Below, piece after piece: positions 33,661 through 47,300 of a DNA stretch of 64,000 nucleotides (positions within the stretch are counted from its first letter, which is position 1; each line of letters opens with the position of its first letter). A program made the position numbers and the translations under genes. Under the pieces are notes generated by a model that was given only the letters and a program-made list of their open reading frames with translations, made no database searches and was not told the origin of the DNA. This stretch comes from Aralia elata (Eukaryota; Streptophyta; Magnoliopsida; Apiales; Araliaceae), in NCBI GenBank assembly GCA_034770075.1, contig CM068377.1, positions 52,756,275 through 52,820,274 of the forward strand, in the 5' to 3' direction.

Positions 33661-34860
33661 CATGAAATCTTCTCACCGATATCAATGCTCAAGTCCATTC
33701 GGATTTTGGTTATGATTACATCTTATTATTACGAAATCTGGCAAATGGATGTTGAGACGTCCTTCCTTAATGAAGATTTGAGGAGAATATATGTATGATA
33801 CAGCCAGCGGAATTTGTTTCAAAGGTTGAAGCAAATCGTGTATGTAAGCTACAACGATCCATTTATGGATTGAAACAAGCTTCTCAAAGATGAAACATTC
33901 GTTTTGATGAGACAATCAAAAGAATTTGATTTTATCAAAAAATGAGAATGAACCTAGTGTGTACAAAAGGGTCAGTAGGAGTGCTGTGACATTCCTAGTA
34001 TTATATGTTGATATACTATCGATAATGAATGACATACTAATGCTACAATCAGTAAACATAAAATTGTCTAAACATTCCTCCATAAATGACTTGGAAGTAG
34101 CATCTTATAAATTGGGGATATAAATTTATATAGATAGATTTAAAATGATGCTCGACTTGACCCAAGGAACGTATATTCATTTGATGTTAAAGGTGTTTAG
34201 TATGACAAACACCAAGAGAGGTCTCATGATGATGAGTTGTGGAGTGTATCTCTCTAAAATTGGCCCTAATGAAAGAGAGATCGCATGAGTTACTATCATG
34301 TATGCAATCAAATGTACAAGACTTGATGTTGATTAGTCATATTTTGGAGAAGATAACTGTAAGACAGTGAAAAATAAGTACTTAACTAGTACTAAGGATG
34401 TGATCATGATACATGGTGGGTCTGAATTAAAACTAAAGGGCTAAACAGACTCTAGTTTTTCAGACTGACCAAGACGACAACAAATCTACTTTAGGAAAAA
34501 TCGTTACCTTGAATGGTGGTGCAATGAATTGGAAAAGTACTAAACAACAAAGAGTTGTTGGGTTAGTGATAAAGATAAAATATATAGCTATAAATGAAGT
34601 TGTAAGTTGATTGTTTGGATGAAAAGTTCATTACATAACTAGGAATAGTTCCTATGTCTCATCTTGGATTCAAACATGTATTGTGGCACTTTCATTTGAT
34701 TAGAGAAATCATTGAGAGAGAAAAACTCACAATAGAGATAATGGACTCTCGAGAACAACATTGCATATCCATTTACTAAAGCTTTATCCAATAACAGGAT
34801 GATCGTCACTTAGAGAAGAAGGATATTGGATACTATGGCGATTGACTTCAGTGTAAGTGG
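33661..34860 (+). pseudogene. Ty1/copia RT-RNase H fragment (copy 1, continues from 4125)
   Basis: Plus strand, heavily decayed. It begins inside RT (EIFSPISMLKSIRIL, EIWQMDVETSFLNEDLRR), continues through the Y-V-D-I-L catalytic region (TFLVLYVDILS, one Asp of the usual YVDD pair lost) to the RNase H part (about 34440-34800). It ends at the purine tract AAGTGGGAGAT before the LTR at 34866. It shares an internal deletion near 34330 with copy 2, so both derive from one defective ancestor. Confidence 0.8.
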
Positions 34861-34865
34861 GAGAT

Positions 34866-36659
34866 TGAAAGTAGTATGCACATAAGCTAATCATATTTGA
34901 TATGATGCAGCATATACATTGTAATCTTATTTTGTGATTAATAAAAAAATTTATTAAAGACATTTTTATTATCTACATGATGCTTTTATATTAAGTGTAA
35001 TAAACCCATAGTTTTGAGCAATACTTTTAGAATCATGATGATGATCATGCTAATGAGATCTATATTCTAGATAGCTTAAAATTAAATCGTTCTTAATCGT
35101 TGGATTACTAAAAGGGGATTACTGAATCTGGATAGATTAATACATATTTTGCTTGCTCTTAGTAAGAGGATAATTGATCTCGTAATCATTTGTGTGGAAA
35201 CACTAAAGCAAGTATATAGGTGCCTATTAGAGAATAATTCACTGAACGTGGCTCGCTAAAGGAATACCTAATGGAGTTTTACTTGTCTGTCAATAGGAAT
35301 TCCTTAAGTGATAGTAGTACAAGTGATCCTTAGACTTGAGATCATCATAGTATCTTGTGTATGATGAGTTATACTTTGACATGTCCCTTAAGACCTTTAG
35401 GGTATATCAAATGGTATGATTGGGTATAATAAGTTGTACATAGAGATAGGTGAATGGTCAACAAAGAATCTACCACTTCTAATAAAAAGAGAGAATGTCC
35501 TATGTGATTCGATAAATGACAACTCAGAAGTCTTTGGCTAAAGCAGAATGAAATTAAAAAGGAGTTTCTAATTTGCATTATTTAGAGTTATGTATTTAAG
35601 AATCGAATGCATATAATTAAATAAAATAAGACTTGATAGTAATTTCATGTCTTATATTTAATTGGGACATTGTATGGTAGAAGAATTGAATTGTACAGTA
35701 ACTATTCACTGAAAGGTTCTTTTGTGATTAATGTTGAAATCTATATTATCTGGAAAGTCGTTGCTCGCTAAAGGGGCTTACCCTCATTGTAGAATAAATA
35801 TTATATATTTAAATGAATTAAATAATTTTATTTATTTATTTATATAAGATTAGAATTGTTCTAATTGACTTATTCACAACCGGTTTAATATGGAGAACCT
35901 AAAGGGTCACACCGTAAAAGAAAAATATTTATTTAAAAGTAAATGACATAATCATAATAATAAGTTAAGTATATTTAATTTATTCTGTGGTGATAGAATA
36001 AATTAAATAGCTTAATATTTATTATTTAATATTTTAGAAATATTAAATATAAATTAATAAGAGGAGTTTATTATTATTATTATTACCATTATTTAATTTC
36101 TAAAAGGGTTTGAGAATTAATTAATAAAAGTACTCTCATAAATTTCTAATTGGATTAGGAGTTTAATTAATTAAAAGAGTTTAATTTAAATTAAAACCCT
36201 ATTCCTAAATAGTTTAGGAAGATTGTCTATATCTATAAATAAGAGGAGTCTTATTATGAATTAGGTTAGACACACTTCTAATAGTAGAGAGTACTTACAA
36301 TTTCTATAAAGATAGAAACTAGGGTATTGCCAACACCCATCTTTTTGAATACGTATTATTCCTTGGTGGATCACCTCTAGAGGCCAAACACTTTGGTGGC
36401 TAACGTTGATCTAAGGAAAGAATCTAATCGGTAAATTCCAAGGAGAACGTGAAAGGATTTGGAGTTGAACTTGTACCCGAGGAAGCACGGTTCTACGAGG
36501 GTATAATTATCATTCTCTATCTCTTTTGTTTAATTGATAATTGAGCACACGAAAATATCATGGTGATGGTTTGTATAAAATTTTAAAATCCGATTTTATC
36601 GCGCTTCCGCTATATTTGTGTAATTTGATTGTATGCTCGCGTTATATATAAACCTAACA
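34866..36659 (+). repeat. Copia LTR 1
   Basis: Starts TGAAAGTAGTATGCAC directly after purine tract AAGTGGGAGAT and ends AAACCTAACA; 1,794 bp. A TATA box CTATAAATAA lies at 36233-36242. It matches LTR 2 (40642-42437) along its length. It lies between the two copia bodies, serving as 3' LTR of copy 1 and 5' LTR of copy 2. Confidence 0.85.
36233..36242 (+). promoter_or_regulatory. Putative TATA box of copia LTR
   Basis: CTATAAATAA followed by GAGGAGTCTTAT; identical box at 42021-42030 in the second LTR. Confidence 0.6.
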
Positions 36660-36869
36660 GTTATTATATTCCAGTTTCATTAGAAACATTATTTCTTTCC
36701 GTTGTTAGACAAGGAAAGTTCTGGTATTATATTTAAGAACAATTGTTGCTCTATTTATAATAATAATGTTTTGTATAGAACTAGAAAAATTACTTGATAG
36801 ACTTTGTATACTTGACTTATATGAAAAATAATTTTACAAATTGAACAAACTAGTAAAAAGAAAAGGAGA
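36660..36869 (+). other. AT-rich stretch between copia LTR 1 and pol copy 2
   Basis: 210 bp without a gene. It sits where primer site, leader, gag and protease should be. No clear Met primer site is present (only a loose TGGTATTATA at about 36721), consistent with an internal deletion removing gag. Confidence 0.5.
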
Positions 36870-37345
36870 TGAGCATTCAGAGAGTAGAATATGTGTATTT
36901 GATGAAATACAAGTCTGAATCATTTGAAAGATTCAAAGAATTTAGAAGTGAAACAAATTAACAAAGTATGAAGATTCTTTGATCAAATCGAGGAAGGAAT
37001 ACTTGTGCAATGAGTTTCTAGATCATCTCAAAATGGTATTTTCTTATAATGGACACCTCATGATATGCAATAATTGATTGGTATATCTTAAAAGGAAAAT
37101 CATATCATGTAGGACATGGTGCGGTCCATAATGATTTTTACCGACATTCTAGTATCCATCTATGTTATGCCCTAGAAACGACTGCATATCTACAAAATAA
37201 GGTAACCTCAAAAATTCGCCCACAAGATTCCATACGGGTTATGGATAGGGAAGATTCTTAGTCTTAAGTATGTTAAGATAAGGGGTTGTCTAACTTATGC
37301 GAAAAGGTTTCAAAAGGATAAGCTTGGGATAAAATCTGACAAGTG

Positions 37346-37350
37346 CAGAT
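37346..37350. repeat. Target-site duplication CAGAT of the solo LTR (partner 38915-38919)
   Basis: CAGAT flanks both ends. Copia copy 1 has the uninterrupted sequence GTGCAGATTTGTGGG at about 3572, confirming the insertion point. Confidence 0.93.
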
Positions 37351-38914
37351 TGATGAGTAGGTTTTATACCTACAAATCGAATTTTTTAACCTTGAGAAAT
37401 TGTATACCTGTGTGGTTTGACGTCACTTTTATTGTGTTTTGTTGTATTCTAGAGAAGATAGCTCTGTTGGGGGCATTGCTGGCATTTTAGGTCAACAAAA
37501 GGGCAAAACGGTCATTTTCTATGCCCCGGCGCAGCTGCGCCGCATATGAACTAGGCCCTAGCGCAGCAGTGCCGGGCCCCGGATCCTCAGTTGCCCGCTC
37601 CAGCGCAGCAGCGCCTTATTTACTCTATATACCAGCGCAACTGCGCCACTCTGATGCTTTGGAATTGTCTGTGCTTTTTGTTGTCCCAAAATGATTGTCT
37701 CCTCTCCTTTATTCATTTTACCGAGCTTCCCTTCTCTCCATGCTATTGGTCATCTTGGTTCAGGGGATTGGAATTAAGAAAGGATAGAAACATATTATTC
37801 CTTCTCGGTTACACAAAATTGCTAGGAGACAAGAAAAAGGGATATGGAAGAGAGAGAAGGCGACTATTATTGTCATCCATCAGCCGCACCATTATTGGGT
37901 ATCTTTACCATTCGGAAGAAAGGAAGAACACAGAGAGCTGCACATCATTTCATTCGGAGCAAACAAAGAAGGAGAAGGCTGAAACCTTGTAGCAATTATG
38001 GAAACATTGCAACTAAGTGGAAGCCTAACTATCTACACGTAAGGAGATTTATTCACTATCAAAGGGAGTTTTTGAGATTTAAATTATTCATATATAATTT
38101 AGTTTCTCTACTTTCTCCCGATTATTGTATAATCCAATGATGTTTAGTTATTTGTCAGTTGTATTTATTTTCACAGTTATGAACTAATTTCTTATGCTGA
38201 GGTTACAATGGAACTGAATGTACAGTGTTGATTAAATTTGTTTCCCTTTAATTCTTATGAATCATGTTTGAATGGACTTTCATATTGTATGCTTAATGTA
38301 TGAATTAATTCGAAAGTAATTCATGTGATGTTTTATACTAAATTGTAAAATGGATTATAAAACTTAGATCACCAATATGAGAGCACATGTTATGGACTTT
38401 TCTTTATAGGAGTGAATTCATAATTTGTTGGTAGGATATGGATATACCTAACTGCCATGTGTAGCCAATTGAGAATGTATCCTTAATGACTTAGGTTTTA
38501 ATTAATTCACATAGGAATATAATGTTTTATTAAAACATGAGATTTTTATACTACTATCGGAAGAGGTGTATAATTGTTTTAAGTTATCGGTTATCTATTT
38601 GTTTAATTTACTGATTTAAAGGGGAAGTTAAGAGATTGAACCTTGCATTTGGGGAAATTATGACCTCAGCTTGTTTTAGATTATAAACAGAAAAAAAAAA
38701 ATCAACTTTTCTTTGTATTTTCAATTGTTAGATTAATTGTTAATCAAATCACAATTTATAATCGTTTATTTTAATTAAGATTAATTTTACATAAAATTGG
38801 TAATTGGTAATTATTAGCCTTATTTCCTCATGTGTTCGACACTTTACTTACTTTATATTACTTGTGGACCGCGTATACTTGCGCGTGTTTTATTGATTAC
38901 AAAATCAACTAACA
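37351..38914 (+). mobile_element. Solo LTR, 1,564 bp, TGATGAGTAGG...AACTAACA
   Basis: TG..CA termini, perfect 5-bp TSD and no internal region. Its 3' part aligns with the LTR-like copies ending at 1454 and 3079. Between 37529 and 37647 it carries four spaced copies of a GCGCAGCTGCGCC-like palindrome. The TGATGAGT start and a 3' end with TTCGACACTTTACTTAC...CGCGTATACTTGCGCG recall large Ty3/gypsy LTRs of the Tat/Athila branch, but without coding sequence the lineage is uncertain. An apparent 133-codon frame inside is not supported. Confidence 0.88.
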
Positions 38915-40641
38915 CAGATTTGTGGGATATCCTAAAGAAAGTTTAGAGTATTATTACAATAATCCTACACGCTGCCTTCTTGGATAAAGGTATTTATCAT
39001 TAAAGGAGCTAGTGGGAGGGTAATAGATCTTAAATGAGTTCAAAAACCACAAAGCAGTATAAGTCAAACCGAGAAACCTATAGATAGACCTATTGTACCA
39101 CAACCGAATCGTAAATCTGGAAGAGTACCTAGGAGGTATGGATTCATCATAGAGGATGATGATAAGGTACGCATCATAGATGATAATGATCCAGTTATAT
39201 ACGATGAGGCTATGAGTCGTAGACACTTAGAGAAATGGCAGATAGCCATGAACTCCGAAATGGACTCCATGTATGAGAACCAAGTATAGACTTTGGTTAC
39301 TCCACCGATAGGCATAGTGCCAATAGAGTGTAAATGGGTTTTTAAGAGAAAGACTGAAGCAGATGGTAAGGTGGAGACCTGTAAGGCCAGAATGGTGACA
39401 AAAGATTTCAAATAATGGCAAGGAGTTGTCCATTATGAAATCTTCTCAATAGTATCAATGCTCAAGTCTATTTGTATTTTACTTGTAAATGCAACTTATT
39501 ATTACGAAATCTGGCAAATGGATGTATAGATATCCATCCTCAATGAAGACTTGAGGAGAATGTATGTATGATACAATGAAATGGATTTGTTTCAATGGTT
39601 AAAGCAAATCATATATATGAGCTACAACAATCTATTTATTGATTAAAGCAAGCTTCTCAAAGACGAAACATTCGTTTTGATGAGACAATCAAAAGAGTTT
39701 GATTTTATCAAAAACGAGAATGAACCTAGTGTGTACAAAAGGGTCAATGGGAGCACTATGACATTCCTAGTATTATATATTGATATACTACTGATCATAA
39801 TGAATGACATACCAGTGCTACAATTAGTAAAGATAAAATTGTCTAAATATTCCTCCATGAATAACTTGGGAGGAGCATCCTATAAATTGGGGATATAAAT
39901 CTATATAGATAGATTTAAAAGGATGCTCGGCTTGACCTAAGGAACGTATATTCATTCGATGCTAAAGGCATTTAGTATGGCAAACTCCAAGAGAGGTCTC
40001 ATGATGACGAGCCATGGAATGTATCTCTTTAAATTATCCCCAATGAAAGAGAGATCACATGAGTAACTATCATGTACGCAATGAAATTTACAAGACCTGA
40101 TATAGATCAGTCATATTCTGGAGAAGATCATTGTAAGACAGTGAAAAATATGTTTAAGTACTTAACCGGTACTGAGGATGTGATCATGATTCATGGTGGG
40201 TCTGAGTTAAACACTAGAGGGTTAAATAAACTCTTTTTAGACCGACCAAGACGATAACAAATCCACTTTAGGATAAATTATTACCTTGAATGGTGGTGCA
40301 ATGAATTGGAAAGGTTCCAAGCAGCAAAGAGTTGCTAGTTTAGTGACAAATACAAATTATATAGTTGTAAATGAAGCTGTAAGTTGATTGTTTGGATGAA
40401 AAGTTCATTACAGAATTAGGAATAGTTCCTAAGTCTCATTTTGGATTCAAACATGTGTTGCGGCACTTTCATTTGATTAGAGAAATCATTGAAAGATGAA
40501 AAGTCACTATAGAGATAGTGGACTCTCGAGAATAACATTGCATATCCATTTATTGAAGTTTATCCAACAGTATGATGATCGTCACTTAGAGAAGAAGGGT
40601 ATTAGATACCATGACGATTAACTTTAGTGCAAGTGGGAGAT

Positions 40642-42437
40642 TGAAGTAGTATGCACATAAGCCAGTCATATTTGATATGATGTAGCATACACTTTGTAAT
40701 CTTATTCGGTTATTAATAAAAGAATTAATTTATTAAAGGCATTTTCATTATCTACATAATGCTGTTATATTAAGTGTGATAAACCCATAGTTTTGAGCAA
40801 TGCTTTTAGAATCATGATGATGATCATGCTAATGAGATCTAAATTTTAGATAGCTTAAAACTAAAATCGTTCATAATCGTTGGATTACTAAAAGGGGATT
40901 AGTGAATCCGGATAGATTAGTACATACTTTGCTTGCTCTTAGGAAGAGGATTATTGATCTCATAATCATTTGTATGGAGACACTAAAGCAAGTATGTAGG
41001 TGCTTATTAGAGAATAAGTTCATTGAACGTGGCTAGCTAAAGGAATACCTAATGGAGTTTTACTTGCCTGTCAATAAGAATTCCTCAAGTGATAGTAGTA
41101 TAAGTGATCCTTAGACTTGAGATCATTATAGTATCTTATGTATGATGAGTTATACTTTAACATGTCCCTTAAGACCTTTAGGGTATATCAAATGGTATGA
41201 TTGGGTATAATAAGTTGTACATGGAGATAAGTGAATGGTCAACAAAAAATCTACCACTTCTAGTAAAAGGTGAGAATGTCCTATGTGATTCGATAAATCA
41301 CAACTCAAAAGTCTTTGGCCAAAGTATAATGAAATTAGAAAGGTGTTTCGAATTTACATTATTCAAAGTTGTGCATTTAAGAATCAAAATGCATATAATT
41401 AAAGAAAATAAGACTTGACGGTAATTCCATGTCTTATATTTAATTGTGACATTGTATGGTAGAAGGATTGAACTGTATGGTAACTATTCACTGAAAGGTT
41501 CTTTTCTGATTAATGTTGAAATTTATATTATCTGGAAAGTTGTTGATCGCTAAGGGGGTTTACCCTTATTGTAGAATAAATATTATTTATTTAAATGAAT
41601 TAAATAGTTTAATTTATTTATTTAAATAATATTAGAATTGTTCTAATTGATTTATTCACAATCGGTTTAATATGGAGAACCTAAAGGGTCACACCGCAAA
41701 AGAAAATATTTATTTAAGAAGTAAATGGAATAATCGTAATAATAAGTTAAGTGTATTTAATTTAATCTATGGAGATAGAATAAATTAAATAGCTTAATAT
41801 TTATTATTTAATATTTTAGAAATATTAAATATAAATTAATAAGAGAAGTCTTATTATTATTATTACTACTATTACATTATGTAATTTTTAAAAGGGTTTG
41901 TGAATTAATTAATATAAGTACTCTCATAAATTCTTAATTAGATTAGGAGTTTAATTAATTAAAAGAGTTTAATTAGAATAAAAATCATAATCCTAAATAG
42001 TTTAGGAGGGTTGCCTATATCTATAAATAAGAGGAGTCTTATAATGATTTGGAGTTAGACACACTTTCAATAGTTGGGAGAGTACTTACAATTTCTATAG
42101 AGATGTAAACTAGGGTTTTGCCAACCCCCCGCTTCTTGAATACGTATTATTCCATGGTGGATCACCTCTAGAGGCCAAACACTCGAGTCGCTAACGTTGA
42201 TCAAATGAAGGAATTTAATCGGTGAAATTCAAGGGGAATGCGAAAGGATTAAAGTTGAACTTGTACCCGAGGAAGCACGGTTCTACGAGGGTATAATTCT
42301 TATTCTCTATCTTCTTTTGTTATTGCGCATAAAGATCGATTCTGGTTATGGTTTGTAAATTTTAAATTTTGATATAACATGCTTCCATTGTTTATATGGA
42401 ATTTGATTGTACGCTCAAGGATATTACAAACCTAACA
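40642..42437 (+). repeat. Copia LTR 2
   Basis: 1,796 bp, TGAAGTAGTATGCAC...CCTAACA, preceded by the purine tract. TATA box at 42021-42030. The next base onward (42438) is leader sequence of chromovirus C, so this end marks the copia insertion into C. Confidence 0.85.
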
Positions 42438-42789
42438 TCTATTGCAACATTTTTAGAGGAACAAACGGTTATATTCATATGCCAGTAATCATTACATCAT
42501 ATATGATTCCCTTATCGCATACTATTATAAACGTCACTACCTATCCCCTAATATAACAAAAGATGGGGATTTACTAACATACCACCCCTTTACAAAAGTT
42601 GGGGGGGGGTCTACAATCACTATCCCAAACATAACACAAAAGGATGGGATTTACACAATCACATAATATTAGACACCTAAGCTAATAATCTATCCGAGCA
42701 TACCACGCTCCATGATGTCCCATATCAATAGAAATATTTCTTTTAGATTTCCGCTCTAACTGTCCCATGTGAATCATTAAATCTCGACT

Positions 42790-43437
42790 CAGGGTGTAGC
42801 GAGTCTGTCATTGTTCTGCTAGATAGTGATACACACCATCCATCCACCTTTCCATAGCAGTGCGGAAAGCACACCCTGTCTTATTCATTTTCCTCTTTTT
42901 ACTCCTTACCTTATGTTCTAAATCACTTACTCGTCGTATAACATCATCCCATTGCTCATCTACCTGGACACGTTCTATAATTTCTTCCTCCAATTGGGCT
43001 CATAAAGCCTCTTTCTCCATCTACAGGCTTTTTGCCCGATGCTTTGACTGCTTCAATCTGCCAACCAGCTCTACATTCCTCATCAAGAGGTGATGTATAA
43101 TGGCTGCTAACTGAATAGAGGCTTCCTTTCGCTCCTGAACCTCCTGTTCCAACTCCTGGATCCGATCTCCTTGTTCAAGGATACAGTCTGTATACTCTTC
43201 TAACAGATATTCTTTAAATGTGGTGTCAACATGGGGCACCTCCTCTAGTTTATCTAGGGGTTCACTGTCAATGGGGTCCTCCTCCGTATCCTCTTCTAGA
43301 TCAGACTCTAACTAAGGCTCCTCCTCAATAGGAACAACAGTTGATATAGGCTCAACTATTCGGGGTGTCTCAGATACCACATGGATGTCACGTGCTTCCT
43401 TCTCCATGATCCTACTAAGTTCACCCATCTTTGGCAT
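42790..43437 (-). pseudogene. Element C leader ORF upstream of gag
   Basis: Starts MPKMGELSRIMEKEARDI at 43437 after a TGTAGG context like that in A and B. Acidic N-terminal part (LESDLEEDTEEDPIDSEPLD), then helical coiled-coil-like sequence (EQGDRIQELEQEVQERKEA, RRVSDLEHKVRSKKRK). Stops near 43310 and 43020 break it. Overall plan and position match the leader ORFs of A and B although sequence identity is low. Function unknown. Confidence 0.6.
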
Positions 43438-43666
43438 CCTACAATCACAACCATAAAAACAACAACTCCATTAATAGCGTCAGGATAAAAATATAATCTC
43501 ATTGTATAAAATGAAAGTATATTTCACAACTCTACTAACTTCTTAGGACAAGTCTACCTAAGATTATCTTATAAAACTCTATATGAGTCTTATCTCCTTC
43601 TATTCCCTCTATCCCTTTTAAGGTTATGGCCTAAGGATTCTCTCTTTTAAGGTTTATAACCTATAG

Positions 43667-43678
43667 CTCTGATACAAA
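43667..43678 (-). other. Primer-binding site of element C
   Basis: Minus-strand TTGTATCAGAGC, one change from the Met-initiator primer site, three bases from the LTR end at 43682. Confidence 0.7.
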
Positions 43679-43681
43679 TTT

Positions 43682-44376
43682 GTGACGTCTCCAAATTCAG
43701 GTACCTATACCTCGAATCTGGTGCTTCACGTGCTAATCTCATACATCATACTATATAATTCACAGCGGAAATCTAAAAGAAATATTTCTATTGATATAAT
43801 ATAAACATTCTTGTCCCTAGTCTCGAAACCGTTAAATATTATAATCCAACTAAAACATATCACTTGTGGTCTTAATACATAACAAAAACAACATTCAAAT
43901 TAACACAGGACGGGACTACTCTACAACTTTTCCCTTGCCCTTATCCTTCTCGGAGCTATTGTCACGTTCAGTCTTAACTGAAATGTTAGGGAAGCAAGAG
44001 TGAGCATCAAGTTTGCTCAGCAAGTATATCATAATTAAAAATGAACAATAAGGGTAAGGTTCATAACTTATCAAGGCAGTTCAAGGACTTGCATATGGAT
44101 GTTGCGAACGAATTTTAATTCACTGATCTTATTCCAAATCTTATCACAGTAAAAAGACAAGTCACTAAGAACAGAAGAGTTCCTGAAGGATCCAAGGATT
44201 TCAAGGTTTTCCAATTAAGGAAATATCTAACACTGAGTAGCCACCATAGCTTTGAACTTCTACTAGAATTACCAAAAATTCATCTGATAACCTAATAAAC
44301 AAGTACAATAAGTGATCAGCCTAAAGTACCCTGATGTTATGCATAAACCTTACTTGATGTTCGTGCGCATGTCAGT
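43682..44376 (-). repeat. Truncated LTR of element C
   Basis: About 695 bp from the LTR terminus (TGTGACGTCTCC) including the hairpin motif at 43994-44024, then broken by the LTR of D. The preceding TCAGT (44372-44376) should be the TSD of D, but the matching end of D is not in the window. Confidence 0.75.
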
Positions 44377-47300
44377 TGTGACGCCCCCAAATCCGTGTAC
44401 CTTTAAACCCCGACTATAGTGTATCACGCTATTACTCATAGACATAATCTTAAAGACATAAATATAGTAATTACATTATTACAAAATGTCTTACTTAACT
44501 TCCCCAAGTTCTAAGACCTTACATGCTTGAAACATCATAATATAATCAATATTACATCATTCTACTTTTTAAATCATTTGTAGCTTAAACTTATTACATA
44601 TAGTCCGCTATTCGTTAAGTTTTCCTTTTCGCTTATCCTACTTTCTGGAACTTTCAGCCCGCTAGGGCTTAGCTGAAAACATTTATCATAAAGCAAGAAT
44701 GAGCTAGAAAGCTCGGCAAATATAAACAGTTGAAGTTACAATAAAATCAAGAATCATGCTTTCATTTCAACAACTGAACAATAGTTGCGAAAAACATTTG
44801 AATAAACAGGAACAATAATAATAGATTCCTTTTATTAAACAATTTTCTAAAAACAACATACTGAGTGGTCATACGACCTTGAACTTTTCTTTTCATAAAA
44901 GGTGTAACAACTATAGAACTGTAAACCGATATTTTTTCAAGTACGCTGGGGGATCAGCCTATTGTACTCATGTTGTACACAACATATTTCTTTTAAACGA
45001 CTATATATGTTTGTTTTACACCACGAAGGCCAATTGAAAATCCGACTAAAATACCCCTAATAATAGGGTTGTTCATCTTAGACTTAAGTCAGAGCCCGCA
45101 CCAATTTAATTTAGTTTGGAAAATATTTAAGAATTTATCAAATTCAAATCGTGTCTTAACATGTGTCAAGCCGAAACAAAAGGCATTGACATATTTTAAA
45201 TAGTTCATGAAATATTAAACTTTAATTCTTTAATAATATGTAAAAGCATAGATGAAGAACTTAAACAATTATCAAATTAATTGCATAAGTTTTAGAGTTC
45301 GTACGATAAATAAATATTGCGAGAATTATGAATTTAATATCATTATTAGAGATAGAACTGAAGACTGGCACAATAAAATAATTGGTGACAGTTAAACATG
45401 TACGAAAAGTTTAAGAATATTGCCTGATGCGTTCTTTAAATAATACTTTTAAATTGTCCTTCAAATGTCCTACACATTTAATTTAATAATAATATACCAA
45501 TTAGTCACAAAAAGACTTTAAATATTAGTTTTCTTATATTATTATTCATTTATGTTGTTTGCATTTTTATAAATTAATTAGTGCGACAAAATATTTTTAT
45601 GGCATCGCGGCGTTTGAGAACGCCATGACCCACTTAACCACTCCTTTTAAAGGTCTATATAAATTTTTAATCATTTTATAATATTTATTATTTATTATAA
45701 ATTTATTATTATTATTATTGTTATTATTTAATTTTTTTATAAAACATTTAGAACTATGTTAAAATATTTCACAGCATCGCGGCTCGGCGAAACACCCGCG
45801 ACACACCTTAATAGACAACTAGATAGCCAGCAGCGGCGCTCATCGCCCAGCGCCTAGCACGCCCGTGCGACCAGCGACCAGTATGCCTGCACGACCAGTG
45901 ACCAGCGCGCGCGCGCGAGCCCAGGCCTGCCTGCCCAGGCAGGCTTCCTGTTCTGGTAGACTTAACCCTCTTCCTTTCAAACCTCATAACTTGCTCATTT
46001 TAAATCGGAATTTGGTTGTTCTTACGTCTACGACTTCCTTATTAAATGAACTATAAGTCTCAATTAAAATAATAATTTTTCAGCAACATAATGAAAACAA
46101 ATTTTTGACCAAAATAGACAGAACTTAGACTATTGTTTTATTCTTCTTTTTACTAATTTCTAAAAAAAATGGCAATGACTTCGTCACACAAGATTTTTCT
46201 TCCGTTCCAATTGAGTTTGTTCATCACTCCTAAGAGTATACAACCACCTCTTAGAACTTCATTTTTACCATTCGAATACTATACAAAAATGTCCCCAAAA
46301 CAATCCACTAGGTCCATTTTCCATCCATTATGCTAGGATTTTGTGATTTTATTATATATTTCACTTTTATGGCATTTACCGATAGTTTATTAAACATATA
46401 CATATAATCCACCATATACCTTCAAGATCATCATTGATCTTCCAACAAATAAAACAAGTTTATATAAAACTTAAAGTACTTAAAATAAAAATTAGGGCTT
46501 TTTGTTCTTACCCTTGATGATTTTTTCTTCTTCTTCTTATTAGCTAACCTTAGATATTCCTTGCTCCTTTTCCTCCTCAATAACCGGATCTCTCTCTCTC
46601 TCTCTCTTTTTCTTAAGCTTTCAACTTGCTCTTTAAACTCTCTTTTTTACTTTACTTAGGAGAATTCTTGCAAATTGTTTTCAAAAAAACAAGTATACTT
46701 GCTAAGAGGGTATTTATAGGCAAACCAAGAGTGAGGGTAGCTTAGTCATTTAGGCCCTAAACCAAGCTTTAGTTAATTTAACTAACTCTAATTAAATTAA
46801 CTCTAGCTAGACACAATCATTAGCTAAGGCTTTGTTTGGCAACAATTAAAGAGGTCGGAGGGGACACAAATCTCTTACTTGATTTTATTTGGATAAACTT
46901 TCCAAATATGGTATGTGACTCACCTCCTTGTCCCTCCACCTCTACCACCCACCCACTCTCTCTCTTTCTCTCTCCCATGACTCATTTCTTCATTCATTTA
47001 ACCTTATGCTTAAAGCTAACAAGTGACACCTAGCCCTAAACCTTGCTTTGGCCTTATGTATTAGGGTTTAACCCTAGGGCTTAAGCATTGGCTTAAGCCT
47101 AAGCCAAGCCACCTTATACAACCTTAGGCTCCAACCTTAGCCAAGCTCCTTTCAAACCCTAGACTCCTTTTGGCTTGGTTAGACAAAATTAACTTTGTTA
47201 CTCATTTCTTTTCTAGTTAGGTTTTTCCTAACTAGTTTAGTTAGCCAAACCAAAATATTTTCTTACGAATTTTTTTTATTAGAGATTATATCTCACATTC

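Larger units (their letters stand above)
36870..40641 (+). pseudogene. Ty1/copia pol copy 2 (integrase end, RT, RNase H), split by a solo LTR
   Basis: Plus strand. Integrase C-terminal part at 36870-37350, interrupted by the solo LTR 37351-38914, resuming at 38920 with the FVGYPKES-like segment. RT at about 39400-39900 (INRSTMTFLVLYIDILLI region, catalytic Asp pair incomplete), then RNase H to 40630 and purine tract AAGTGGGAGA. Many stops and frameshifts. It lacks gag and protease and shares small deletions with copy 1. Confidence 0.8.
42438..44376 (-). mobile_element. Chromovirus C remnant: leader and truncated 5' LTR
   Basis: Minus-strand element in the same family group as A, B and D. Visible parts are the pre-gag spacer with AAAGTTGGGG-type motifs (42550-42660), the leader ORF (42790-43437), the Met primer site (43667-43678) and the LTR end (TGTGACGTCTCC at 43682). 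The LTR is cut by element D at 44377. Gag and pol are absent and would lie left of the copia array, outside the window. Confidence 0.75.

Noticed and set aside
37591..37992. 133-codon plus-strand frame
   Set aside because: Inside the solo LTR across the GC palindromes; no similarity and not kept in related LTR copies.
45880..45960. GC-rich ORF with GCGCGC run resembling a gene start or CpG island
   Set aside because: It is inside LTR D, 63 codons of low complexity, with no domain and no TATA box or gene structure around it.
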